A stretch of 64,000 bases of DNA, taken from positions 62,001 through 126,000 of the forward strand of contig CAKSPD010000004.1 in NCBI GenBank assembly GCA_934481385.1, in the 5' to 3' direction. The stretch comes from an uncultured Oscillospiraceae bacterium. Lineage in GTDB: Bacteria; Bacillota; Clostridia; Oscillospirales; Ruminococcaceae. Below the pieces are notes generated by a model. That model was not told where the DNA came from, did no database searches, and saw only the letters and a list, made by a program, of their open reading frames with translations. Shown piece after piece: positions 17,780-24,833 of this stretch; position 1 is the stretch's first letter, and every line of letters starts with the position of its first letter. The position numbers and the translations under genes were made by a program.

Positions 17780-18811
17780 ATGAAAAAACTCGTTATAGGT
17801 ATTCTGGCTTGTGCAATGACTCTTTCAAACTATGCAGTTTTAACTGCAAATGCTTCTGATTATACAGAGGAAACTTTCGAAGATTTTAAATATATTGCAC
17901 ATACAGATTATGTTGAAATCTCAAAGTACACCAAAACAGATGCTACATCATCTGTTATAGTACCTAAGGAAATTGACGGTCTTCCTGTTACAACTATCGG
18001 AGAATCTGCTTTTTATAACAACCAGAAATTAAAATCGGTAGTTCTTCCTGAAGGAATAACAGATATTAAAGATGAGGCTTTTCAGAATTGCTCATATTTA
18101 CAGTCTGTTACACTTCCTGAAAGCCTTGTGACTATTGGTAAAGACGCTTTTAATTATTGTTCAAAATTAACATCTGTTGAAATTCCAGAAAGTGTTACAG
18201 ATATCGGAAGTAATGCTTTCAGTCTTTCAGGTCTGACAGAAGTGGTTATTCCTGAAAGCATTACAGTTATAAACAGCGGTACTTTTTCTAATTGTTCAAA
18301 TTTGAAATCCGTTACATTTCCTGAAACTCTTACAAGTATCGGATATTATTCTTTTTCTGACACCGGTTTAATGGAAGTTACAATTCCTGCAAAAGTTGAA
18401 AGTATCGGAAACTATGCTTTTAGTAACTGTTCAAAACTTGAAAAGGCTACCATTTCAGGTATTAACTGTGATTTTTCTGCAACAAATTTAGGAGCGAGAG
18501 CATTATCTTTTCCGTCAGCTACGACTATTTACTGCTATAAAAATTCACTTTCTGAAGAATTGTGCATTGAAAATGAAAGAGCTTTTGAAAGTCTGGGATT
18601 TGCTCATATAGCAGGCGATGCAAACGGTGATACAATAGTTACAATTGCTGACGTTGTTGCTATTTCTTCATTTGTAGGGGATTCTGAAAAAAATCCTATT
18701 GATGATGAACAGCTTGTAAAAAATGCTGATGTTCACAATATAGGTGACGGACTTACAGCTAATGATGTTCTTATGATTCAGCAGTACCTTGCAGGAAATG
18801 TTGAACTTTAA
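17780..18811 (+). CDS. BspA-like leucine-rich repeat protein with a dockerin
   Basis: 343 residues. Signal peptide 1-25 (ends ANAS). About eight LRR_5/BspA-type repeats span 60-245, with the pattern LxxVxLPExxTxIGxxAFxxC. A short region leads to the dockerin at about 278-342 (GDANGDTIVTIADVVAISSFV and NADVHNIGDGLTANDVLMIQQYL). The BspA family is linked to adhesion and protein or matrix binding. The dockerin would place it on a cellulosomal scaffold. GGAGG ribosome binding site. The upstream poly-T promoter is a candidate switch. It ends in the same hairpin as the previous gene. Confidence 0.9.
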   Translation: MKKLVIGILACAMTLSNYAVLTANASDYTEETFEDFKYIAHTDYVEISKYTKTDATSSVIVPKEIDGLPVTTIGESAFYNNQKLKSVVLPEGITDIKDEAFQNCSYLQSVTLPESLVTIGKDAFNYCSKLTSVEIPESVTDIGSNAFSLSGLTEVVIPESITVINSGTFSNCSNLKSVTFPETLTSIGYYSFSDTGLMEVTIPAKVESIGNYAFSNCSKLEKATISGINCDFSATNLGARALSFPSATTIYCYKNSLSEELCIENERAFESLGFAHIAGDANGDTIVTIADVVAISSFVGDSEKNPIDDEQLVKNADVHNIGDGLTANDVLMIQQYLAGNVEL

Positions 18812-18829
18812 TAAATCAGAAACGATTTC

Positions 18830-18858
18830 GGCGGATACATTTTGTATCCGCCTTTTTT
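18830..18858 (+). terminator. Terminator of the LRR-dockerin gene
   Basis: A copy of the hairpin at 17545-17567, identical over 23 bases, followed by TTTTTT. Confidence 0.9.
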
Positions 18859-18883
18859 CGTAACAGTTTATCATAATTTGGAA

Positions 18884-18889
18884 TATAAT
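18884..18889 (+). promoter_or_regulatory. -10 element of the cotJ operon
   Basis: TATAAT 44 bases before the cotJA start, with only a poor -35 (GTAACA). A sporulation sigma factor could recognise this instead, which sequence alone cannot decide. Confidence 0.35.
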
Positions 18890-18933
18890 AAAAGTGTACA
18901 GATTTTATTGCTGTACAGAAAGGAGCTTTTATT

Positions 18934-19224
18934 ATGAATTTCAACCTGTTTGATGACCTTGATGACAGGGTTGTATATAACAGAAATGTTCGTTCTGATA
19001 TACCTGAAAATATGCGTATGAATCAGGATATCGTTTCTGAAAATATAAATATTCCCGAAAATAATATGATGACGGCTTTCCCTGAAAAAACTCCTCTTGC
19101 TATGGCTTATGTACCATTTCAGCAGTGGGGGAGGACATATGAATCCCACGAAGGATTTCATAGGGGTACTCTTTTTCCCGATTTGGATTTGCCTTTTATG
19201 AGGGGAGGGGAAAAGAGTGAATGA
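18934..19224 (+). CDS. cotJA: Spore coat-associated protein, CotJA type
   Basis: 96 residues. The C-terminal half carries the CotJA pattern PLAMAYVPFQQWGRTYE ... GTLFPDLDLPFM. CotJA works with CotJB and the manganese-catalase-like CotJC in the spore coat of Bacillus and clostridia. The N-terminal half is longer and less conserved than in the Bacillus protein. AAGGAG ribosome binding site. The stop overlaps the cotJB start by 8 bases. This is the first gene of a three-gene operon. Confidence 0.82.
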   Translation: MNFNLFDDLDDRVVYNRNVRSDIPENMRMNQDIVSENINIPENNMMTAFPEKTPLAMAYVPFQQWGRTYESHEGFHRGTLFPDLDLPFMRGGEKSE

Positions 19225-19465
19225 ACGTGATGAACTTCTGATGAAAATTCAGCATTATGATTTTGCTCTTAAAGAACTTAATCTTTATCTTGATACGCAC
19301 CCTAACTGCCGGAGAGCTTTGGCTCTTTTCAACAAGTATAAAAAGCTTAAAACTGATGCTGAAAGAGAATTTAATGATTTATACGGCCCTCTTACTCCTA
19401 TTCAGAATAACAGTACTAATCAGTGGCATTGGGTCAGTGACCCCTGGCCTTGGGAAAGGAGCTGA
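19217..19465 (+). CDS. cotJB: Spore coat protein CotJB
   Basis: 82 residues with GTG start at 19217, preceded by GGGGAGGGG. It matches CotJB in length and content: an N-terminal helix (LLMKIQHYDFALKELNLYLDTHP), then RALALFNKY and a C-terminal WHWVSDPWPWE. It is thought to be needed for coat assembly of CotJC. cotJC starts 6 bases later. Confidence 0.88.
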   Translation: MNERDELLMKIQHYDFALKELNLYLDTHPNCRRALALFNKYKKLKTDAEREFNDLYGPLTPIQNNSTNQWHWVSDPWPWERS

Positions 19466-19471
19466 TTTTCT

Positions 19472-20086
19472 TTGTGGATTTATGACAAAAAACTGCAATA
19501 TCCAGTGAATATAAAAAATTCAAATCCGAAGCTTGCAAAGATAATTATTTCACAGCTCGGAGGACCTGACGGAGAACTTGCAGCCTCTCTGAGATATCTT
19601 AATCAGAGATATACGATGCCGTCTGATAAGGTTAAGGGACTTCTGACTGATATTGGGACAGAGGAACTTGCTCACGTAGAAATGATTTCAGCAATTTTAT
19701 ATCAGCTTACAAAAAATCTTACTCCCGAACAGATTAAGGAAAGCGGATTTGACACATATTTTGTTGACCATACAGCCGGAATATATCCTGTATCGGCATC
19801 AGGAGTTCCTTTTACAGCATCATATTTCGAAGTAAAGGGAGATGCAATAACGGATTTGACAGAAGATATGGCAGCAGAACAAAAAGCACGTACCACTTAT
19901 GATAATATTTTGCGTCTTGCTGATGACCCTGATGTAAGAGATCCTATAAAATTTCTGCGTGAACGTGAAATAGTTCATTTTCAGAGATTTGGTGAGGGAC
20001 TGCGTATAATACAGGACAGTCTTAATTCAAGAAATTTCTATGCCTGCAATCCTTCATTTGATAAAAACTGCGGAAAAAGAAGATAG
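19472..20086 (+). CDS. cotJC: CotJC, manganese catalase-type spore coat protein
   Basis: 204 residues. It belongs to the Mn-catalase family with the ligand pattern GGPDGELAASLRYLNQRY, GTEELAHVEMI and REIVHFQRFGE (Glu and His residues around 37, 68, 71 and 152-156). The start is TTG at 19472 with AAAGGAG upstream. The enzyme may degrade peroxide on the spore or in the mother cell. A strong terminator follows at 20092-20112. The operon implies sporulation genes in this lineage, though presence does not prove spore formation. Confidence 0.9.
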   Translation: MWIYDKKLQYPVNIKNSNPKLAKIIISQLGGPDGELAASLRYLNQRYTMPSDKVKGLLTDIGTEELAHVEMISAILYQLTKNLTPEQIKESGFDTYFVDHTAGIYPVSASGVPFTASYFEVKGDAITDLTEDMAAEQKARTTYDNILRLADDPDVRDPIKFLREREIVHFQRFGEGLRIIQDSLNSRNFYACNPSFDKNCGKRR

Positions 20087-20091
20087 CCTAT

Positions 20092-20119
20092 GCTCCCGCT
20101 AAATGCGGGAGCTTTTTTG
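20092..20119 (+). terminator. Terminator of the cotJ operon
   Basis: Arms GCTCCCGC (20092-20099) and GCGGGAGC (20105-20112) followed by a T run. Confidence 0.92.
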
Positions 20120-20134
20120 TGAAACAGAAAAAAA

Positions 20135-20151
20135 TTATCGCAAAACGATAA
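20135..20151. promoter_or_regulatory. Inverted repeat, candidate operator upstream of the DUF2975-XRE operon
   Basis: TTATCG-CAAAA-CGATAA is a perfect 6-base inverted repeat ending 8 bases before the -35 element. A natural candidate for binding by the XRE regulator encoded downstream. Confidence 0.4.
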
Positions 20152-20158
20152 AAAGGTA

Positions 20159-20187
20159 TTGACAAAGAATAAATTATATGATATAAT
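20159..20187 (+). promoter_or_regulatory. Promoter of the DUF2975-XRE operon
   Basis: TTGACA (20159-20164), a 17-base spacer and TATAAT (20182-20187) with an extended TG. Thirty bases before the first start codon. Confidence 0.75.
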
Positions 20188-20216
20188 GCTTTTAACATCA
20201 ATTAGGGAGTGCTGTT

Positions 20217-20681
20217 ATGTGGAATAAAACAAAATCGCTTTTGCTTTCAAGAATACTTACTTGGATTACATTTGTTATAGTTGCTGTTCTTACTTTTTTT
20301 GTACCGGATTTTTCAGAATGGTATGATAAATCGTTTATTTATGATTATGGATTTTTTTCGGATTTTTCAGTAAAAATTCCTATGTGTGTGATTCTTTATA
20401 TCTGTGAGATATTTGCATTTATTGCCTTGTGTTCGCTTAATACTTTGCTTTCAAATATAAGCAGGAATTCTGTTTTTACTGAACAGAATACACTATGTCT
20501 GAGGAGAATTTCGTGGGTATGTATGCTTGCGGGAGTTGCATTTTTTGTTCTCGGACTATGGAGATTTGTTTTTATGCTTGCAGGATTTGTTGCTGTTATG
20601 TTCGGATTGATAATGCGTGTGCTTAAAAACGTATTTGAAAAAGCTGTTGATATAAAATCCGAAAACGATTTTACAATCTGA
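20217..20681 (+). CDS. DUF2975-type membrane protein
   Basis: 154 residues with four membrane segments (about 10-30, 57-80, 97-118 and 120-140). Layout and the central NxLSNIxRNSVFTEQN region match the DUF2975 family, which is usually encoded just before a small XRE regulator, as here. Its function is unknown. A TAGGGAGTG ribosome binding site and consensus promoter are upstream. First gene of a four-gene run ending with convergent overlap at 22744. Confidence 0.8.
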   Translation: MWNKTKSLLLSRILTWITFVIVAVLTFFVPDFSEWYDKSFIYDYGFFSDFSVKIPMCVILYICEIFAFIALCSLNTLLSNISRNSVFTEQNTLCLRRISWVCMLAGVAFFVLGLWRFVFMLAGFVAVMFGLIMRVLKNVFEKAVDIKSENDFTI

Positions 20682-20696
20682 CTGGAGGTTTAAAAA

Positions 20697-20912
20697 GTGC
20701 CTGTTATTATAAATCTTGATGTCATTATGGCTAAACGGAAAATATCTTCAAATGAACTTGCTGAAAAAATCGGCATTACTCCTGCAAATCTCTCTATACT
20801 TAAAACGGGAAAAGCCAAAGCAATAAGATTTTCAACGCTTGATAAGATATGTGAAGTACTTCAATGTCAGCCGGGGGATATTCTTGAATGGAGAAATGAT
20901 AATGATGAGTAA
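20697..20912 (+). CDS. Small XRE-family (Cro/CI-like) regulator
   Basis: 71 residues, GTG start at 20697 after TGGAGG. A single helix-turn-helix, SSNELAEKIGITPANLSILKTG, and a C-terminal LQCQPGDILEW are typical of the YozG/HTH_26 group that accompanies DUF2975. It probably controls its own operon. The palindrome at 20135-20151 is the likely site. Its 3' end overlaps the next start by 11 bases. Confidence 0.88.
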   Translation: MPVIINLDVIMAKRKISSNELAEKIGITPANLSILKTGKAKAIRFSTLDKICEVLQCQPGDILEWRNDNDE

Positions 20913-21306
20913 GAAAAAATATTTTCTGTTTTTTATGATTTTTCTTTTTATTGAAATACTTATAGGAATGTATGCAAAAGGGTGGGTCAGATACTATGGA
21001 GGAGATATTCTCGTTATGCCTGCGATGTATTTTCTTGTAAGGACTTTTACGAAAAAATTATACAGAACACTGCCCCTGATACTTTTTATATTTGCCTGTT
21101 TTGTGGAATTTCTGCAATATCTTGATATATGCGGTATTCTTGGGATAAATAAAAAAAGCCTCCTTGCCGTAATAATAGGAACAAACGGAACTTGGAATGA
21201 TATTCCCTGTTATCTGGCAGGAATGCTTTTGATTTATATTATGATGATTTTGAAAAGGAGTGTTTATTATGGAAGAATTTCCGGAAGTAATGAAAGAAAC
21301 AACTGA
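20902..21306 (+). CDS. DUF2809-type membrane protein
   Basis: 134 residues from ATG at 20902, where GGAG lies 8 bases upstream; a longer frame to 20839 overlaps the regulator and has no site. About four membrane segments. The pattern GWVRYYGGDILVM, FACFVEFLQYL and IPCYLAGM matches DUF2809, a small membrane family of unknown function. It overlaps both neighbours, so it is co-translated with them. Confidence 0.75.
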   Translation: MMSKKKYFLFFMIFLFIEILIGMYAKGWVRYYGGDILVMPAMYFLVRTFTKKLYRTLPLILFIFACFVEFLQYLDICGILGINKKSLLAVIIGTNGTWNDIPCYLAGMLLIYIMMILKRSVYYGRISGSNERNN

Positions 21307-22744
21307 ACCTGAAACAAAAACTTTCAGCCGTTCGGAATATGTATTATCAGTTATAGTTGCTTTGCTTTCGTTCGGATTTGTAAGATTTGTGATGTTCAAT
21401 GAAACAGGTTTTATAACAACAGGACTTTATACTGCGATAATTACATCAGTTATAATTTTTCTTAAAAGCAAGAAATTCAGAATATCAGGCTTTAACAGAA
21501 TTATGGCAGTTATTCTTTATATTTTCAGCATTGTTTTTTCGATTACTGATAATAATTTTATAAAAATTCTTGATGTTATATTTCTTTTTATAGCAGGAGC
21601 ATATTTTATATATTCTGTTACAGCAGAGAAAAACAGAATTGAACGTTTTCTGCCGTTTGCAGTAAGCAAATCACTTTTTGAATATCCGTTTTCAAAATTC
21701 GGTGAACAGTCAAAAGTTCTGAAATCCGCAATAAAAAGTTCGGGATTCGGTAAAAATCTTGCTCTTGTATTTGCAGGACTTCTTATAACTGTTCCTGTTA
21801 CAGCAATTGTTGCAACTCTGCTTATGTCGGCTGACAGCAGATTTTCAGATATGCTTACAGGGTTTGCTGATAAATTTGCATACGGAAATATGGGACTTCT
21901 TATTGCACAGATTTTTATTGCAATACCCTGTTCGCATTATCTTTTCGGAATGATTTATTCAAATGCCAACAGAGAAAATCTCAATGTTCTTGATGATGAA
22001 TACTGTAAAACACGAATATCAGATATGCGTTTTATGAACAATCTTATAATATATACGGCTCTTACACCTTTATGTATTTTATATATTTTGTTCTTTATAT
22101 CTCAGGCAGGGTATTTTCTTTCAGGATTCAGCGGAAATCTCCCTGAAGGATACAGCTATGCAGTTTATGCAAGAAAAGGATTTTTTGAACTCTGTGCCGT
22201 ATCGCTTATAAATCTCGGAGTTATTTCTGTTACGGGAATAATTGCAAAGAACGGCGGTAAAAGCAAGCCTGTAACGCTTAAAATATACAGCATAATGCTC
22301 TGTATCTTCACACTTTTCCTTATTGCAACAGCTTTAAGCAAAATGGTTATGTATATAGATGAATACGGCTTGACTCAGTTAAGAGTATACACAACTTGGT
22401 TTATGATTTTATGTGCAATTATATTTGTACTTATTATCATAAAAGAGATTAATTTTGATTTCCGCATTGAAAAGTGGGTAACTGTATTTTTTACTGTTAT
22501 GTTTGCAATACTCTGTTTTTCACGTCCTGATGCACTTATTGCAAAATATAACATTGAGATGTACAATTCCGGAAAACTTGAAAATCCTGATTATAATTCA
22601 ATAACTGAAATGTCAGATGATGCTGTTCTTGAATATGTTAAAAGCTGTCCGGATTCATATGACGATAAAAATTTCAAATACAGAAAAAATAACAATATAT
22701 CATCATTTCTGCTCAATAAGGCTATTTCTGATTATTCAGACTGA
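21269..22744 (+). CDS. Polytopic membrane protein (DUF4153/DUF4173-like)
   Basis: 491 residues from ATG at 21269, with AAGGAG 8 bases upstream (a GTG three codons earlier coincides with that site). About ten to twelve membrane segments are followed by a soluble tail (about 430-491). The placement of KSSGFGKNLALVFAGLLITVP and later blocks resembles DUF4153/4173 membrane proteins; I am not certain of the family. The last 23 bases overlap, tail to tail, the YitT gene on the other strand, and there is no room for a terminator. Confidence 0.7.
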   Translation: MEEFPEVMKETTEPETKTFSRSEYVLSVIVALLSFGFVRFVMFNETGFITTGLYTAIITSVIIFLKSKKFRISGFNRIMAVILYIFSIVFSITDNNFIKILDVIFLFIAGAYFIYSVTAEKNRIERFLPFAVSKSLFEYPFSKFGEQSKVLKSAIKSSGFGKNLALVFAGLLITVPVTAIVATLLMSADSRFSDMLTGFADKFAYGNMGLLIAQIFIAIPCSHYLFGMIYSNANRENLNVLDDEYCKTRISDMRFMNNLIIYTALTPLCILYILFFISQAGYFLSGFSGNLPEGYSYAVYARKGFFELCAVSLINLGVISVTGIIAKNGGKSKPVTLKIYSIMLCIFTLFLIATALSKMVMYIDEYGLTQLRVYTTWFMILCAIIFVLIIIKEINFDFRIEKWVTVFFTVMFAILCFSRPDALIAKYNIEMYNSGKLENPDYNSITEMSDDAVLEYVKSCPDSYDDKNFKYRKNNNISSFLLNKAISDYSD

Positions 22745-23618
22745 AAACGTCAGCAACTTCTGAAATTGTTATATATGCACAGGGGTCAATATCGTGGATA
22801 ATATTTTTCATTTTTCCAATCTGAAAACGGTTTACTATAAAATATATCATAGTTTTAGGCTGGTCTGAAAAACAGCCTTTAGCCTCTATGCTTGTAACGC
22901 CACATTCAAAAGTTTCTGAAAGTGCCTTTGATATTTTTTTAGGTTCTGTTGTGATTATGATTGCCGATTTTGAACGTTCAAGACCTTCAACTATATAGTC
23001 AAGTGTTTTGAGTGCCATAAAATATGTTATTATTGAGTAAAGCGGAAGAATCCAGCTTGATGTTATTATTCCGCATATTATGTAGAGGATTATATTGTAT
23101 CCCATTACGAAAGTTCCGACAGATATTCCGATACGCTTTGAAAAGATTACTGCCATTACTTCTATTCCGTCCATAGCTCCGCCGAATTTTATTGCAAGTC
23201 CGCTTCCTATACCTGAAATTACTCCTCCGAATATTGAACAGAGTAAAAGGTCGTGTTCAGCAAAAGGCGATGAATTTGCAACATCTAACGGCAATACATC
23301 AGTTATCAGCCAAGCTCCGAGAGAATATATTGCTACTGAATAGATAGCATACACTGTAAAAGCTTTTCCCTGTTTTTTTAGTCCATACAGAAAAAGGGGT
23401 ATATTCAGTATGAGAAGAAAAAGTGAAAGGGATACTTTATTATTTGTAATCTGTGCAAGAAGCATTGAAGTTCCTGATATTCCGCTGTCGTAGAGATTTA
23501 CAGGCGAAAGGAATACTGTTATGCCGAAAGAATTTATTATTCCGGCAAGCGTCAGAAACAGGAAGTTAATGGGTTTAAGGTCGAGTTCGGGAACTCTTAT
23601 TCGGATTTTCTTTTTCAT
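22722..23618 (-). CDS. YitT-family membrane protein with DUF2179 domain
   Basis: 298 residues. Five to six membrane segments in the first 200 residues (NFLFLTLAGIINSFGITVFL, VSPVNLYDSGISGTSML) are followed by a cytoplasmic DUF2179 domain (about 215-295: KSAIIITTEPKKISKAL). The family is widespread in Firmicutes and its transport role is unproven. The start has AGAGGAGG upstream. A consensus promoter lies at 23651-23679. The 3' end overlaps the convergent DUF4153-like gene. Confidence 0.9.
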   Translation of the reverse strand: MKKKIRIRVPELDLKPINFLFLTLAGIINSFGITVFLSPVNLYDSGISGTSMLLAQITNNKVSLSLFLLILNIPLFLYGLKKQGKAFTVYAIYSVAIYSLGAWLITDVLPLDVANSSPFAEHDLLLCSIFGGVISGIGSGLAIKFGGAMDGIEVMAVIFSKRIGISVGTFVMGYNIILYIICGIITSSWILPLYSIITYFMALKTLDYIVEGLERSKSAIIITTEPKKISKALSETFECGVTSIEAKGCFSDQPKTMIYFIVNRFQIGKMKNIIHDIDPCAYITISEVADVFSLNNQK

Positions 23619-23650
23619 ATGGATTCCTCCTCTTTAATATTATCAATATT

Positions 23651-23679
23651 ATTATATCATAAATATGAATTTTTTTCAA
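23651..23679 (-). promoter_or_regulatory. Promoter of the YitT gene
   Basis: On the minus strand TTGAAA (23679-23674), a 17-base spacer and TATAAT (23656-23651). Confidence 0.65.
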
Positions 23680-23696
23680 TATAGTATAATATATAA

Positions 23697-23724
23697 AAAA
23701 CCGGACAAATTTCTGTCCGGTTTT
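23697..23724 (-). terminator. Terminator of the siroheme reductase gene
   Basis: An 11-base stem, AAAACCGGACA with TGTCCGGTTTT, lies 15 bases past the stop at 23739. A T run follows on the minus strand. Confidence 0.85.
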
Positions 23725-23738
23725 GTGTTTTTTCCAAA

Positions 23739-24677
23739 TTAATTTTTTCTGATTTCCATTGCAAGAATTTCTTCCTTGCGGTTCAGAATATCATCAGAGA
23801 GGAGAATTTTTTCTGCATTTTCAAATCCTATTCTTGAAATTGTATCTGAAAAGCGTTCACCGAGTATTCCCTGTTCTCTGAAAAGGAGTATGGCTTTTTC
23901 GACAGTTTTTATAACTTCTTCACGTCCGGTAATAATTCCTGAAAGCATATATGCCCTTGAAACCTGTTTTCCCCAGCGTCCGCCTATATATACACCATAG
24001 CCGTTTTTATAGTTGTCGTATGCTTTGAACGGGCATTTGTTCATACATCTTCCGCAATGATTGCACTTTTCTGAATCATAGATAACCTTTTCGCCGTCAG
24101 GTTTCCTTGATGCCTTTATGGGACAGGCTTTTTCTACCTGACAGACTTTACAGCCACGGCATTTTGACAAATCAACAGAAGGTGCTCTCTGACCGATAAT
24201 TCCGACATCATTCAAATCAGGCTTGACGCAGTTATTCGGACAGCCTCCGACTGCTATTTTGAATTTATGCGGGAGTGATACATTTTCATAGCCTTTATAG
24301 AATACTTTGTGGATTTCCTCTGAAAGTCCGTATGTATCTATAAGTCCGTACTGACAGGTTGTACCCTTACAGGAAGTAACAGGTCTTACTTTTCTGCCTG
24401 TACCGCCTGTTTCAAGACCATATTCAGCAAGAAAATTTCTTAAAGGTTCAATATTTTCATAAGGTATTCCCTGAATTTCCATAGACATTCTGACGGTCAT
24501 AGAAATTTTTCCTGAGCCGAATTTTTCTGATGCTTCTGAAATTATCCGACATTCTTCAGCAGTAATTTTTCCGTTTCTGGTGATGACTCTTGCGTTGAAA
24601 ATATCCTCTGTGTTTTTATCATGAAGAAATCCGAGAGCCTTGACTCTTGTAATATCATCTTTTGAAATCTTTGACAT
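23739..24677 (-). CDS. Orphan siroheme/ferredoxin-domain reductase (sulfite/nitrite reductase-like)
   Basis: 312 residues. The N-terminal half resembles the sulfite/nitrite reductase ferredoxin-like region. The siroheme/[4Fe-4S] cysteine pattern is CKGTTC (about 102-107) and GGCPNNC (about 144-150). An inserted ferredoxin follows with two CxxCxxC-type clusters (CRGCKVCQVEKACP and CNHCGRCMNKCP). The C-terminal region is short. The layout resembles AsrC-type or small Fsr-like proteins. No asrA, asrB or siroheme-synthesis gene is adjacent, so substrate and electron donor are open. Start ATG with AAAGGA 12 bases upstream. Confidence 0.8.
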   Translation of the reverse strand: MSKISKDDITRVKALGFLHDKNTEDIFNARVITRNGKITAEECRIISEASEKFGSGKISMTVRMSMEIQGIPYENIEPLRNFLAEYGLETGGTGRKVRPVTSCKGTTCQYGLIDTYGLSEEIHKVFYKGYENVSLPHKFKIAVGGCPNNCVKPDLNDVGIIGQRAPSVDLSKCRGCKVCQVEKACPIKASRKPDGEKVIYDSEKCNHCGRCMNKCPFKAYDNYKNGYGVYIGGRWGKQVSRAYMLSGIITGREEVIKTVEKAILLFREQGILGERFSDTISRIGFENAEKILLSDDILNRKEEILAMEIRKN

Positions 24678-24770
24678 AGCAAATAAAATCCTTTCAGCGT
24701 ATTAAATTAATATAATTATATCATATCATAATACTCTGAAATAATCAATATGTTTTCAGAAATTTTTTGC

Positions 24771-24799
24771 TTGAAAAACTATAAAATATATGTTATAAT
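24771..24799 (+). promoter_or_regulatory. Promoter of the ABC-F gene
   Basis: TTGAAA (24771-24776), a 17-base spacer and TATAAT (24794-24799), 35 bases before the start. No antibiotic-responsive leader is visible. Confidence 0.7.
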
Positions 24800-24833
24800 C
24801 ATAAAAATAAAATTTTGAATTGAGGAATTTTCT

